This document shows, in pieces, positions 9,701-18,878 of a stretch of 64,000 bases of DNA; within the stretch, counting starts at the first letter, position 1; every line of letters begins with the position of its first letter. The stretch is taken from positions 1-64,000 of the forward strand of contig JAFXVJ010000005.1 in assembly GCA_017524615.1 (NCBI GenBank). The letters run 5' to 3'. Below the pieces are notes generated by a model. It searched no databases, had not been told where the DNA came from, and saw only the letters and a list, made by a program, of their open reading frames with translations. Source of the stretch: Clostridia bacterium. Its GTDB lineage: Bacteria; Bacillota; Clostridia; Christensenellales; Aristaeellaceae. The position numbers were made by a program, and so were the translations under genes.

Positions 9701-10403
9701 GGCCATCCTCCAGGGTCCGGTCGCCATAGGTGAAAACATGCACCCGCGCATGGCCCGTCAGGCTGTTGATCACCTGCGTCTGAAACGCCTCCAGGCGTCC
9801 GTCGCTGTCCGAAGCGAAGGCAATATACAGTTCTACGTTTTCCCGGGCCAGAATGGCGTTCAGCTGCCGGGCATACTGAGCCACCTGGGGCCCGCCGGAG
9901 GACATATTCGGCGCGGCAAACCGGTCAAACCAGTACAGCGTCACTTTGCCCTGCTCCGAGGCCGCGGAAACATCATCCACCCGGGCGCGCAAGAAATTCA
10001 GCAAATCCCAGCCGGGTTTGCCCGTTCTGGAGGCATACTCCCTGTCTCCCAGCGCATCCAGCAGTTTCACGCTCTGCCAGCTGAACCGGGACACGGAGCC
10101 GGGGCTCGTCACGCTGCTGTCCAGATCCGCCGTTCCACCCGCAAAATAATGAACGTTCACAGCGGGCGTGCCCGGCGACTCCAGCATCAGCAGCAGCTTC
10201 ATCAATGCCGCAGCCTGTTCATGATAAGCCTGGATTCCGGCGTCGCTCGCGTGATTGCCCGCGTTAAAGCCGATGAACAGCGTCTTTCTTTCTGCGGGCT
10301 GCACGTGGGCAGACTCACCCACCCCCACCGAACCAACCAGCAGGCACAGGACCGTCAGGCACGTCAGGCCTTTTTTCAGCAGCCGCAGCATTCGATTGTT
10401 CAT
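6708..10403 (-). CDS. Large single-pass surface protein with degenerate vWA-like N-domain
   Basis: A 1231-aa secreted-type membrane protein. It has a signal peptide (1 to about 31), then an alpha/beta domain (about 38-260) that looks like a vWA fold without a recognisable MIDAS. Beta-rich segments follow, interrupted by a very acidic Asp/Glu/Ala linker of about 120 residues (around 445-565). Further Ig/cadherin-like stretches lead to a transmembrane helix (about 1083-1106) and a C-terminal cytoplasmic domain of about 125 aa. I chose the ATG at 10403 because AAAGGAGGAT lies just upstream and the signal peptide begins there; an upstream in-frame extension to 10514 overlaps the previous gene. 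Function unrecognised. Topology matches the first vWA protein of the operon (outside sensor or adhesin, inside domain). Confidence 0.78.
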   Translation of the reverse strand: MNNRMLRLLKKGLTCLTVLCLLVGSVGVGESAHVQPAERKTLFIGFNAGNHASDAGIQAYHEQAAALMKLLLMLESPGTPAVNVHYFAGGTADLDSSVTSPGSVSRFSWQSVKLLDALGDREYASRTGKPGWDLLNFLRARVDDVSAASEQGKVTLYWFDRFAAPNMSSGGPQVAQYARQLNAILARENVELYIAFASDSDGRLEAFQTQVINSLTGHARVHVFTYGDRTLEDGLRQLNDRDFGALYIRELDRVYAARSVQLPETSADSGSSGEADAAETADRQADDPRVREVTYDYVPVSGSMVMLLISGAKEITNVQLTAEEDKPFGSPLTIRRGGEAFVFLTDQIPDNIFHVRITSAEPDDSVKASAFLLPAWRAAVQVAEASGGAPLTLTRDAQAMTLTAGIPGLPQENISIRLIAWYTAVADRQYPGYMDFLAQAAEETADAFLAGDDSGAAEAGGLAEESDPADENEFTVEETEPADAPTETDAGEISPTGENEPTADENAAAALTDAAGETAAGAGEELMADAGEQAVQQESATDADAPEDTAGVQPRTVVLPLEESAGPNAPAQPVPESHAAYAEHSDQPVNTRITVQPESVEISGASENGDVSWIVTVPPLEIGQGQMEFALVLNDPEKSILKNGAGTTLAKTAPVAFTVENRGPEARLEAAEYRVYGQVPGMDDQPLRLNLDSLFTEADPDQTLLYYLYVDGVNYLRAKGFSVEGSELLIAPAEAGTQDTVTVRAYDPCGASAEIRITAHSISFQDSLESMRFGRPQQAETRVGEETRLTWSMPGALTSDYRTAQGSIPQENAAAPQYPQLPDLAQALQVISQLDRVTFDPFRWEGDQLTLSATVAASKASVDVAVQPQVSWTNGQIMQWPLNNLFIGSDVTVSTVNTAPYIRDAVEKTSAVTGYVKDVPILIPQAPLAVPVNGAEEFTLASLFGDRETDNSGLYYLILTNHPDVELLLNGAVLPTAETEDAEGGALQPRSMTDAAENDAAGGNREADPAATEEIPDLPLSVSWPDIEGRQDWRSWMLSGRNCDDVLALRIIQAGSADIEIYAWDEAELSEPVALHVQADSYFRHILTLGGIILAVLAALFCIAEIIYQRSRPTFRQVVMDINHRPFTSIRGQLELKYYGKKSVNFMTIMAAAGMPPVESLSSELLSNIELKPLRKDCFRIVLNGDAEKRVRIDFDGVKPDKNNTFSLHQQVSILSSERDEGIMICLTKQQ

Positions 10404-10431
10404 ACAGGATCCTCCTTTGGCGCGCCGGGCA

Positions 10432-10947
10432 TCAGAATTCAAAATCGTTGGTCGGCTGGATCGTTTTTCCTCTGCCCGAACGGTCGCCCAGCAGCAGCTC
10501 CGCCACGAATACACCCGCGCTGAGAATCAGGCACAGAATACCGCCCGCGCCCCACAGCACGCGATACAGGCTGTACCTTTCCGCGGCTTTTCCCAGGGAA
10601 GAGCTAAAGCCGGACAGCCCCAGGCCCAGCCCCTGGTCCAGGCGGGCAAAGCAAATGCCGCTGCCGCAGGCCAGCAGGAACACCAGCGTGGCGACAAAGG
10701 AAATGCCGGAAATGATCAGGCCCACTTCCTTTTCCCACAGCAGGGAAGATACCAGCATCAGCAGCCCCGGAATCAGCATCAGCAGCACCAGGCCGGACGC
10801 GCCGATGGCGTCCACGCCGTTCACGCCCAGCGTGACAAACGTCCCCACGCCCACAGGCGAAATCGCAAACAGCGGAAGCGCCAGAAAAATAATCAGCCAC
10901 AGACCGGCCAGAATGGCCGCCACGATATTCGGTGAGGTTCTCCTCAT
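10432..10947 (-). CDS. Small four-helix membrane protein of the tubulin/vWA operon
   Basis: A 171-aa hydrophobic protein with four predicted helices (about 8-30, 48-70, 76-95 and 130-155) and a short cytoplasmic tail ending in NDFEF. I recognise no family. GAGGGA precedes the ATG at 10947. Only 28 bp separate its stop from the next gene start, so it is cotranscribed. The terminal acidic-Phe motif resembles the C-termini of two other operon proteins (SDSDF and GFSEF), suggesting a shared cytoplasmic partner. Likely an accessory membrane subunit. Confidence 0.7.
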   Translation of the reverse strand: MRRTSPNIVAAILAGLWLIIFLALPLFAISPVGVGTFVTLGVNGVDAIGASGLVLLMLIPGLLMLVSSLLWEKEVGLIISGISFVATLVFLLACGSGICFARLDQGLGLGLSGFSSSLGKAAERYSLYRVLWGAGGILCLILSAGVFVAELLLGDRSGRGKTIQPTNDFEF

Positions 10948-11106
10948 GATCCATCGTCCCTCTTTCTGTTTATTACAATAAAAACCGCAACTGTTCCGTC
11001 ATGGAATCGCGAAGCAGGGCGAAACGCGCCTGCGGGGAATTATCAAGGATGCACCCCCGTATATCCCGCATATCTGCTCAGGCTCCGGCTGAACGGACGC
11101 CGAAAA

Positions 11107-14100
11107 TCATTTTGCGTCCGTGCTCAGCCACATTTTCAGCGCCTGGGCCTCCTGGGTGTCGTTGACGGGCTCCAGCAGGTAGGGCAGGAATTGGCGCAGC
11201 GCTTTTTTGTCCTTGCGCACCTTGGCGGAATAGGCGGCGAATTCCTCATCATTATTCAGGAAGTTGGCCAGGCTCCGTGCCCATTTCAGGCTGGGCTGCC
11301 CCATATCGTCCACCTGGTTGGACAGGGTGAAGAACATATAGCGGATGGTTTGGAACAGGGAAAAGTCCGCCGTGGAAAAAGGCGAACGCATCATGCCCTG
11401 GTAGCCGGGGCACAGCTGAGCGATCACGTCCCGCCAGCGGATGGAGCGGTTTTCCGGAGAAATGTTGCACACAAGTCCGATGGACAAACGGGTATGGAAG
11501 GCCCGGCGGGCCAGTTCCTCCCGCCTGGTTTCCAGAAAATGCTTATTCAGCAGGTTCAGGGCCCGATGATAGCATTCTGTCCGCGGCAGCTTATCGCTGG
11601 TCAGGGTCTGGGCGCATTTCATGGCCTTTTGCAGCATCGTGCCGATATCTTCCTGATCGGCCAGGGAATTGAGGGCATTCTGCACATTGCGCACGGCCCG
11701 GATGCAGCGCCCGCCCGCGGTATCGTTGGTGAGGGCCGCGGTAAGCATGGTTTTTTCAGAATACTCCTGCAAGTGCTGCAATTCCCCGATATCCCCGCTC
11801 TGCGCCACCTGGCTGTCGAACCGATCCACAAAGTGGGCCTGCATGCGCTCAAAGCACAATTGAGCGAAGGAGAGATCCCCGTTCCGGGGCGGGAATTCAT
11901 TCTTGGGATTGTTTTTATATTCGTTGTACTTTTCCCGGAATTCCGGATAGGTGGACAGGGGCGCCAGATCCTGATCCAGACGGCTCGCCCCCGCCTGCAT
12001 CACATCCCGGTTCAGCAGCTGCTTCCAATCCAGCTGAGAGCGGCGCAGATCGCTGTCCAGCAGATACAGCCCCCGCCAGTACGTGTTGGTTTTCCAGTTT
12101 TCCTTGAGTTTTTCGCAGGTGGCATGCAATTCCAGCTGGATGATGTTGGGGTAGCCCAGGGTGCTGGTGATCCCGGGCAGCAGCGTACGGACCTGCCGGG
12201 CGGCCTGCATGCGCATGGCGTCATCGCCCTGGGCCAGGACGGTCTCATACATGCTCAGCAGCAGAGGCGACAGCCGCTCAAAGGCAGGCTCCCGCTTGTT
12301 TTTGCCGTCCACGCCGGCCAGGCTTTCCAGCTTTGAAAAAACATCGTCGCTGGGAACGGCCATCAGCCGCTTGCCGCGTTCCGCCACGTACTGGATGAAA
12401 AGCTCTTCGATCCAGTTGCGCACATTGGCTTCTGTGTCGGTATCCCGCAGGCAGGCCCCTCCGGCGTTGCGCAGACGCAGCATCCACAGGCTGCGGTCTT
12501 GCTCCCAGTTGTCGGCATTCAGCGTCATGCCGGTGAGATAGGCCCGGAAAGCCTGGGCTGCCGGCTGCTTTTGATCGCACAGGGCGTACAGGTTTTTCCG
12601 CCGGTCCTCCCCCAGCAAAAGGGCGGCCTGTTCCGGAGAAAGCAGCGTCCGTTTCTCCGCTGCCAACTGCAGCATAGCCACCAGGCCCTGGGTCATATCC
12701 GCGTCGATGGCGACCGCCATGGCGCACACCCGATCCAGCTCTGTCAGGTGGCTGCTGAAGCAGTCCGTCATATATTCGGCATAGGCGGCCCGGGCCGGGG
12801 ACGCGCCGTCCAGCCCCGCCATGCCCATGCGGATGCCGCCGCACAGGGAAAGAGCGGGCAGCTGCTGCACCTGCGTCTGGCGCAGGTACGCAAAGAGCCG
12901 CTGCATCAATTCATCCCGCGGCAGCAATTGCACCGTCAGGGGCAGGGTGGACAGCATGTTCTGCGGATTGCGCCGGCTTTCGTCCTCCAGGAAATCGCAA
13001 AATACCTTGCGCACCCTGGGATGGCCTTGGCACAGGCGGATAAAGCCTTCAGAGCTCATCAGGCTGATCTGGCGGGCGCTGAAGGGCTGCTCCGTCCCGT
13101 AATTGGTTTTCAGGATGTCGCTGACCAGCCCGGCCGCGCGCTCCTCCTGCATGTCTCCGTCCATGGCGGCGGCCAGCAGATTCTCACTGAAGAAATGCTC
13201 GGCCTGCGGTGTATGATAGGAGGTCAAAAGCGCCTGGATGTGGCGGAATTGATCGTCATCCGCGCTGAGGGCCTGACGCCACAGGAAGGTCAGCAGCAGA
13301 TCGGTCACCCGGTTGTGGCGGTCATCCTCCTGGGGCGCCAGGGCGGCCTTCATTTCACCGCTCTCGGCGGACATGCGGGTCAGCACGTCCCGATCCACGG
13401 CGGCCAGCACCTGGTGGATCTGCTGGCGGGACAGGCCGTGGCGGTCCTCCAGATACTGGTTCACGGCGAACCAGCTCTTGATCCGCTCCCGCAGGGGAAG
13501 GTCGCTGCTTTCCAGCTGCTCCAGCTGCCAGGCCACATCGTAATCCGCCAGGAAAGAAATGTCGCTTTCATCGGTGACGCCGGTCAGCTCACAGTAGCGC
13601 CGCACCATGTCCGCGAGGAAGGCGGGCTTCTCTCCGCGCAGGATCTTCTGCATGAACCGATCCTCAGCGGGACTGATTTCCAGGGCTGCGCCGCTGCGGA
13701 AGTCGAACTTGATGTTGTCGTTCTGCTCCGGGTACACGATGGCCAGGGCGGTGTTGCGGTAAATCGAAGAAATGAACCGGGCAGGCACCGCTGCGCTCAT
13801 GGAGGCGATATTGGAGACCGCTCCGGGCAGCATGCCCAGCACGTATTTCCACAGGAAGCCCCGCGCCGCGTCGATGATATGATCGCAGCGGCCATCGGGC
13901 CCCAGACACAGCACCACGGTATAGCGCAGGGGCAGATACTCCCGCATCAGGGGGTGCTGCTCGTACACGCACTGGCCCGTGCGGGCATCCCAGGGGCCAA
14001 AGCGCTGCACCGTGGCCGCCCGCCAATAGTGATTCAAAAAGGCCCGGTGCTTTTCCGGCGTCACGCCTGCGGGCAGGGTATAGCGATCCAGCACCGCCTC

Positions 14101-14532
14101 ATCCACGCAGGTCCAATCCGTCACGTCCAGGGCGTTGCGGCTCAGGTTCAGAAACGCGTCGTTGGAAATAAAGCCGTTAAAGCGAAGAATGGCCTGGATG
14201 CCCGGGCCGGCGGTGACGTTTTCCTTTACCTCATCTCCGGAAGGGATGACCGTGTTGGTATAGCTGCTGGGACGGCTTCCTTCAATATTGATTTTGACCG
14301 ATTGAAACGCGGCCACCAGGCCGTAGCGCAGCGGCTGCACCTCAAAAGCGCGATAGGCCTCCACCGGGCCGCCCGCCGGAGACGCGATCCTTTCACCCGG
14401 CACATTGGTCATGGGCAGGCGGATATCCGTATTCGCCAATATGCTGAATCCGCCGGGGAAGCCCGGGCTGAACAGACCTGCGCCAAAGCCGCGTTTGGGG
14501 GTGTTGCCCACCAGACGGTGCAATGCTTTCAT
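11107..14532 (-). CDS. GTPase-associated protein, GAP1-like (large soluble)
   Basis: An 1141-aa protein without signal peptide or membrane helices. The N-terminal 250 or so residues look like a mixed alpha/beta domain. The remainder is largely helical with many aromatic and Leu-rich amphipathic segments, as in scaffold or helical-repeat proteins. It lies directly downstream (27 bp) of the operon's P-loop GTPase gene. The size and this neighbourhood match the family named GTPase-associated protein 1 (GAP1 N/M/C domains) in NTP-dependent bacterial systems, but I assign this from context and general layout, not from a diagnostic motif. A GTPase effector or regulator is the best guess. ATG at 14532 has GAGG upstream. 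Confidence 0.6.
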   Translation of the reverse strand: MKALHRLVGNTPKRGFGAGLFSPGFPGGFSILANTDIRLPMTNVPGERIASPAGGPVEAYRAFEVQPLRYGLVAAFQSVKINIEGSRPSSYTNTVIPSGDEVKENVTAGPGIQAILRFNGFISNDAFLNLSRNALDVTDWTCVDEAVLDRYTLPAGVTPEKHRAFLNHYWRAATVQRFGPWDARTGQCVYEQHPLMREYLPLRYTVVLCLGPDGRCDHIIDAARGFLWKYVLGMLPGAVSNIASMSAAVPARFISSIYRNTALAIVYPEQNDNIKFDFRSGAALEISPAEDRFMQKILRGEKPAFLADMVRRYCELTGVTDESDISFLADYDVAWQLEQLESSDLPLRERIKSWFAVNQYLEDRHGLSRQQIHQVLAAVDRDVLTRMSAESGEMKAALAPQEDDRHNRVTDLLLTFLWRQALSADDDQFRHIQALLTSYHTPQAEHFFSENLLAAAMDGDMQEERAAGLVSDILKTNYGTEQPFSARQISLMSSEGFIRLCQGHPRVRKVFCDFLEDESRRNPQNMLSTLPLTVQLLPRDELMQRLFAYLRQTQVQQLPALSLCGGIRMGMAGLDGASPARAAYAEYMTDCFSSHLTELDRVCAMAVAIDADMTQGLVAMLQLAAEKRTLLSPEQAALLLGEDRRKNLYALCDQKQPAAQAFRAYLTGMTLNADNWEQDRSLWMLRLRNAGGACLRDTDTEANVRNWIEELFIQYVAERGKRLMAVPSDDVFSKLESLAGVDGKNKREPAFERLSPLLLSMYETVLAQGDDAMRMQAARQVRTLLPGITSTLGYPNIIQLELHATCEKLKENWKTNTYWRGLYLLDSDLRRSQLDWKQLLNRDVMQAGASRLDQDLAPLSTYPEFREKYNEYKNNPKNEFPPRNGDLSFAQLCFERMQAHFVDRFDSQVAQSGDIGELQHLQEYSEKTMLTAALTNDTAGGRCIRAVRNVQNALNSLADQEDIGTMLQKAMKCAQTLTSDKLPRTECYHRALNLLNKHFLETRREELARRAFHTRLSIGLVCNISPENRSIRWRDVIAQLCPGYQGMMRSPFSTADFSLFQTIRYMFFTLSNQVDDMGQPSLKWARSLANFLNNDEEFAAYSAKVRKDKKALRQFLPYLLEPVNDTQEAQALKMWLSTDAK

Positions 14533-14559
14533 GGTTTCCTCACTCCTTGCTTCCCATCA

Positions 14560-16122
14560 TTATTTTCTCTGCTGCTTTTGACTCCGCTGAATCTCCTTTT
14601 TCAGCTCATCCTCCCGCCTCTCAATGTTCCGCTGGGCGCCGTCGATCTGCCGCTGTTTTCTGCGCAGGGCGAACCCGCCCAGGCGGCCGCCATTGACTTC
14701 CTCCTGCATGGTGGCCACTTCCCTCTTCATCCGTTCGATATCCTGCTGGATCTGAATGGCCCTGGGGGACAGATTCTGGCTGGGATCCGTATCCACAGGG
14801 ATGATGCCCGAGCGGGCCAGGATCAGCAGGAAGGGCTCCACGACCCGATGCTTGGCGCCGGTTTCTTCGTACTTATTCTCAAACCGCAGTTCCTCGGTGG
14901 ACATATCCCGCGTCCAAGTGCTCACGGCCAGCAGGTCCACGGTCAAGGGGTTGTTGTTTGCGGAGCGGAACACGGTGGTGATGGTGTCGATGATGTCGAT
15001 GCCCTGGCCCTCGCTGCGGTAGAAGGTTTGCAGATCCTCCCGCAGGCGGCGCAGCACCTCGGTGTTGATCCGGCCCTTGTGGGCGGTGCCGATATCGTTG
15101 CGCAGGATGCAGTTGCCGCCGAACAGTTCCTTCCGGCAGGTCATGGGCTGGTCGATTTTGGTGGTGACGGCGATCAAATGCCGCACGTTCTGCAGCACGC
15201 CGTGCGCCCGGTTGGACAAAACGGAGCGGGACAGGAAGGTGCTGATATCCACGTTGCAGTTGTCGTGAATATCAGCGCCGTCCATGCGGTCGGCGGTGGA
15301 TTCGCCGTATTTGAGGCGCACGCTGGTGTCATACAGGCCCTTGTTGAGCTGGTTGGGGTCCAGCATCAGCAGCACGGTGCTGGCCACCTGCATGCCGTGG
15401 TGGTTCAGCAGATAGTCGGTAGAGGATGTGCCCTCACCGGCAATATCGTAAATGGCCACGAAGCAGCTCCGGGGCTCCCTGCCGTTCAGGTAGCTGTATT
15501 CAAAGATAAAGGGGAAAAGCAGCTCTTCCTTGGGGGTAGGCATGGTGACGCCCTTATGCTGCAAATAATACTCGTTGTGGAAGTTATAGTACACGCGGCT
15601 TTCATCCAGCAGGGTGGCGGTGCCCAGGTTCAGGGCGGTCAGTTGGGAATTGAGCCGGTGCACCAAAGAAATCAGGTACGCCGTTTTGCCGGCGGCGCGG
15701 CCGCCCAGCATGGTGACGTAGATGGTGGGGATGATGCCAAAGTTGCCGGGCAGGCGGCAATGGCAATGAGGGCACACGCGGGTGGAGATCTTGCGGGTGA
15801 AGCCGGTGTTCAGGGGTTTTTTGTTTTCCTCATCCATGCGGGGCATGCCCAGCAGCTCCGACGGGGTCTGGCCTTCGGAGGGCAGGATGCGCAGCTCAAT
15901 GGGGAAATTGTTGCTGTCCCGCACCATCACCCGATCCGGCGTGGCGCGGAAATACAGCCCGCGGAAACGGCTTTCGTCATCGAAGGGCCATTCCTTGCAG
16001 CAGCTGCTGAGGAAATTGAACCGGATGGGATCCTCATAAACCGCTTCATAGCTTTCATCAACAAACAGCACGTCTTCCGCCGTAATCAGGCCGCCGCAGT
16101 AGGGGCAAATATAATCTCCCAT
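14560..16122 (-). CDS. Zinc-ribbon P-loop GTPase with C-terminal coiled coil
   Basis: A 520-aa cytosolic NTPase. An N-terminal CPYC (residues 6-9) and a later CPHCHC (117-122) form a split zinc ribbon. The Walker A loop GGRAAGKT (140-147) is followed by a G-domain containing AIYDIAGEG, reminiscent of a switch II DxxG, and VTTKID near the base-recognition position. The last 65 or so residues are a charged coiled coil. The features fit a divergent TRAFAC-type GTPase rather than an AAA ATPase. I chose the ATG at 16122 because GAGGG lies six bases upstream; in-frame codons further upstream overlap the preceding gene. It is probably the 'distinct GTPase' partner of the tubulin-like protein in this operon. 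Confidence 0.8.
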   Translation of the reverse strand: MGDYICPYCGGLITAEDVLFVDESYEAVYEDPIRFNFLSSCCKEWPFDDESRFRGLYFRATPDRVMVRDSNNFPIELRILPSEGQTPSELLGMPRMDEENKKPLNTGFTRKISTRVCPHCHCRLPGNFGIIPTIYVTMLGGRAAGKTAYLISLVHRLNSQLTALNLGTATLLDESRVYYNFHNEYYLQHKGVTMPTPKEELLFPFIFEYSYLNGREPRSCFVAIYDIAGEGTSSTDYLLNHHGMQVASTVLLMLDPNQLNKGLYDTSVRLKYGESTADRMDGADIHDNCNVDISTFLSRSVLSNRAHGVLQNVRHLIAVTTKIDQPMTCRKELFGGNCILRNDIGTAHKGRINTEVLRRLREDLQTFYRSEGQGIDIIDTITTVFRSANNNPLTVDLLAVSTWTRDMSTEELRFENKYEETGAKHRVVEPFLLILARSGIIPVDTDPSQNLSPRAIQIQQDIERMKREVATMQEEVNGGRLGGFALRRKQRQIDGAQRNIERREDELKKEIQRSQKQQRK

Positions 16123-16176
16123 GTTTTTCCCTCGCTTCTTTTGATGGATTGATTGTGGGGTCGGTTGCAATGCGCA

Positions 16177-18741
16177 TCAGTATATGGCCGGATCCTCTTT
16201 TGTGTACACGATGGGGAATTTTTCTCCCGGGGCGGTTTCCAGGACCTTTTCCGTTCCCTTCAGCCGCAATCCGTCGTAGCTTCTGTCGGGCGTGTTCTGG
16301 CTGTTGCGCACCGGATAATAAAATGGCGTGTTGCCAATCACTTCCCGCACCACCAGCTGCCTGTTGCCCGGTGAAATGCCCTTGATTTTCAGCGTATAGC
16401 CGTTGGCCCTGGGCAGGAACGCATAGCGGATCTCGTTCTGCCTGCCGCACACGCGCTGCTCCCCATACACCGAGCCGTTGGACCGGAAGAGCACCACGTG
16501 GTTTTCGCCCTGCTGCACCAGCTGCGTCACATCCACAGCGTTCTTGATATTGTATTCCTTGGCGTCGCACATGCAGGTGCCGTTGCCGATCTTGACCACC
16601 ACGCCGGACAAATCCTTTTCCCAAACAAAGGACAGGTAGAACCGCTTCTCCCGTTCAAACAAACGGATATGCCGGGGATTCTCCTCCTGGGGCTCGGCCG
16701 TGGGCACCTGCTCCGCCATTTGCGCGAAGGAGCTTTCCCCTTCCTGCCGGTCCTCAAATTCCAGGCCCAGGCCATCGGGGCCGGCCAGGGGCGCGCCCAT
16801 GCCGCCCGAAAACACCAGCGGCTCATAGGTGCCGAACACCTCGTTTTCCCGGCTTTCATCCGCCAGGTATTCCCGGGCTGTTTTATCCAACCGGTACCAG
16901 CAGATCTTTTCGATATTGTCGTTGTTTACCTTGTAGGATTCGTCCTTGTGCTCCTCCATCCAGGAGGTGGATTCCAGGCCGTCATCCACAAAATACCGGG
17001 TTTCAGCGATCCCACCGCTGTCATGGATGTAGAAATGCATGCGCTGCGGCTGGCTCATGTAGTGATTCAGGAACTGCTCCATATCCTGCATGGTATCCAG
17101 TTCATGGCGCAGGGTGTCGATGAAGGTGCCGCTGAAGCCGGGATCCAGATTCTTGCGCAGTTCCTTTTCCCCGTCGCTGATCATTTGGTTCAGCTTATCG
17201 GTCAGCAGCTGGCCCTCGGGAGAATAAAACGGCGCATACTGACGCACCCACTCGCTGTCGAACAGCCAGGTTTTCTGAATGCGGGTGGTGCGGATATTTT
17301 CCATATATTTTTTATATTTTCCCTTCAGCTCGGCCAGGACGTGGGATTCCATTTCCCGGTCCAGGGTGCGGGAATAATGATCCAGGTTTTCGGGGCGCAC
17401 CATGCGGCTGACGGCGTCCTTCAGGCTGGCAAACTGGCGCTTGAGCACCTCCGCCGCCTGACGCGCCAGCAGGGCGCAATAATTGTTCCGCTCATCCCCA
17501 TCCGCCACGTCGCAGCACTTGGCCAGATAATCGTCCTTCCGCTGCAAAAGCTGGCGGGCCGGGAAGGGGGTGCTGCTGGGCTGGATCGCCTCCCGGGAGA
17601 GGTCATCCAGCGCCCGGATGATATTATCCATCAGGTCAATGGGAAACTGGCTGGCGTTGGGCTGATTGAGCAGCCGGGCAAAGCCGGCGCGGACCGCCCG
17701 GGTCACCGTTTGAAACATCACGGTGCGCCCGCCGGAATAAAAGTTATACTGATACAGGCACTTCACCGCTTCCTTGACGCGGCTGGTGTCCGCCGTCTGC
17801 TTCAAATCGGAAAGTATGCGGAAATTTTCCTTCTGCTGCGCGTCCAGACGCACCATGGCCCGGTCCGCTTCATAGCGCAGCCAGGATTTCAGCGCGAATT
17901 GAATGCTGTTTTTTTCAAACACATCCGGCGAGCCGTAGGCTTTGGCCCCCTGCTCCGGGGCCTGCGGCATCAGGATCTGCCAGGCCATCTTATGGCTCAT
18001 GGGCGCCCGGCACAGGCCGAACACCACGTCCCTGAGCTGATTTCTGCGCAGCCGCTGCAGCTCGCTGCCGTTGGCGTTCAAGCTGGTGTAGCCCAGGGAA
18101 TACAAACAGCCCGCGTCGTGAGCGCGCTGCTTTTTATTCACGCAAATCAGCAGTTCATAAGCCAGGGCGCGCCAGATTTCATAATCCTCCACCACGCCGC
18201 CGCTCTGCGCCTTGGTGCCCAGCAGATAAAAGCAGGACCGCCCCATGTTTTCCTTCAGCGCTTCCTCTGCCAGCGCCCGCTGGGCGATGCGCGCGTCGTA
18301 ATCGCTGTGAACCAGAAGATAGTAGATACAGTTCAGTCCGCCGATGCCCAGGGAATTCTGGATATAAGAGGCCACCTGCACCGGAGCCTGGGTGCTGACA
18401 TATTTTTCTCCCAGGTTGCTGATCACCATCTGGATATACAGCCGCTTGCCATTCACCAGCATTTTGCGGATCTCGATAAGGGTATCGTTGGAAAAACCGA
18501 ACAAGCCCTGCTCATCGCAGGGGATGTTGATGCAGCGGTCATGGATCAATTCAAAAAATTCCCGGCTGACATTCTTCAGCTTGCCCAGATGCTGCTCCTG
18601 GGCGATGCGCACAAAGAACACATTTTTCCAGTCGCTGTCCATGATGGCCTGATGCCAGTATCCCAGAATGTTCTCAAAATTATCGCAGGCATCCCGTCCA
18701 TACAGAAAAATAACGGTGGCCTGATCAATCGCAATCGGCAT
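16177..18741 (-). CDS. Unknown 854-aa component of the tubulin/vWA operon
   Basis: A soluble protein of 854 aa with no signal peptide or obvious membrane helix. The N-terminal 210 or so residues look like an alpha/beta Rossmann-like domain (alternating hydrophobic strands such as ATVIFLYG and NCIYYLLVH). A long helical middle (about 280-560) follows. After a linker, the C-terminal 190 or so residues are beta-rich, like one or two immunoglobulin-type modules. I recognise no family or catalytic motif. It sits between the tubulin-like and GTPase genes (AAGGAG upstream of the ATG at 18741), so it is likely an adaptor in the cytoplasmic part of the complex. Confidence 0.7.
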   Translation of the reverse strand: MPIAIDQATVIFLYGRDACDNFENILGYWHQAIMDSDWKNVFFVRIAQEQHLGKLKNVSREFFELIHDRCINIPCDEQGLFGFSNDTLIEIRKMLVNGKRLYIQMVISNLGEKYVSTQAPVQVASYIQNSLGIGGLNCIYYLLVHSDYDARIAQRALAEEALKENMGRSCFYLLGTKAQSGGVVEDYEIWRALAYELLICVNKKQRAHDAGCLYSLGYTSLNANGSELQRLRRNQLRDVVFGLCRAPMSHKMAWQILMPQAPEQGAKAYGSPDVFEKNSIQFALKSWLRYEADRAMVRLDAQQKENFRILSDLKQTADTSRVKEAVKCLYQYNFYSGGRTVMFQTVTRAVRAGFARLLNQPNASQFPIDLMDNIIRALDDLSREAIQPSSTPFPARQLLQRKDDYLAKCCDVADGDERNNYCALLARQAAEVLKRQFASLKDAVSRMVRPENLDHYSRTLDREMESHVLAELKGKYKKYMENIRTTRIQKTWLFDSEWVRQYAPFYSPEGQLLTDKLNQMISDGEKELRKNLDPGFSGTFIDTLRHELDTMQDMEQFLNHYMSQPQRMHFYIHDSGGIAETRYFVDDGLESTSWMEEHKDESYKVNNDNIEKICWYRLDKTAREYLADESRENEVFGTYEPLVFSGGMGAPLAGPDGLGLEFEDRQEGESSFAQMAEQVPTAEPQEENPRHIRLFEREKRFYLSFVWEKDLSGVVVKIGNGTCMCDAKEYNIKNAVDVTQLVQQGENHVVLFRSNGSVYGEQRVCGRQNEIRYAFLPRANGYTLKIKGISPGNRQLVVREVIGNTPFYYPVRNSQNTPDRSYDGLRLKGTEKVLETAPGEKFPIVYTKEDPAIY

Positions 18742-18827
18742 GAAGAATACTCCTTGGCCGGATCCTGCCGCCAGTGCTTTCGCAAAAGGGAAGCTGACGG
18801 CAATCCCGTATCATCCGTTTTTCAAGT

Positions 18828-18860
18828 GCCGTCCGGCGCGCGAAAAGCGCGCCGGACGGC
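18828..18860 (-). promoter_or_regulatory. Perfect 14-bp hairpin after the tubulin-like gene
   Basis: GCCGTCCGGCGCGC (18828-18841) pairs perfectly with 18847-18860 around a GAAAA loop, in the gap between the tubulin-like gene and the next one. No U-run follows on the minus strand. It is therefore more likely an mRNA stability, processing or attenuation element than a full terminator. Confidence 0.6.
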
Positions 18861-18878
18861 GGCAAGCGGTCCATGCCA

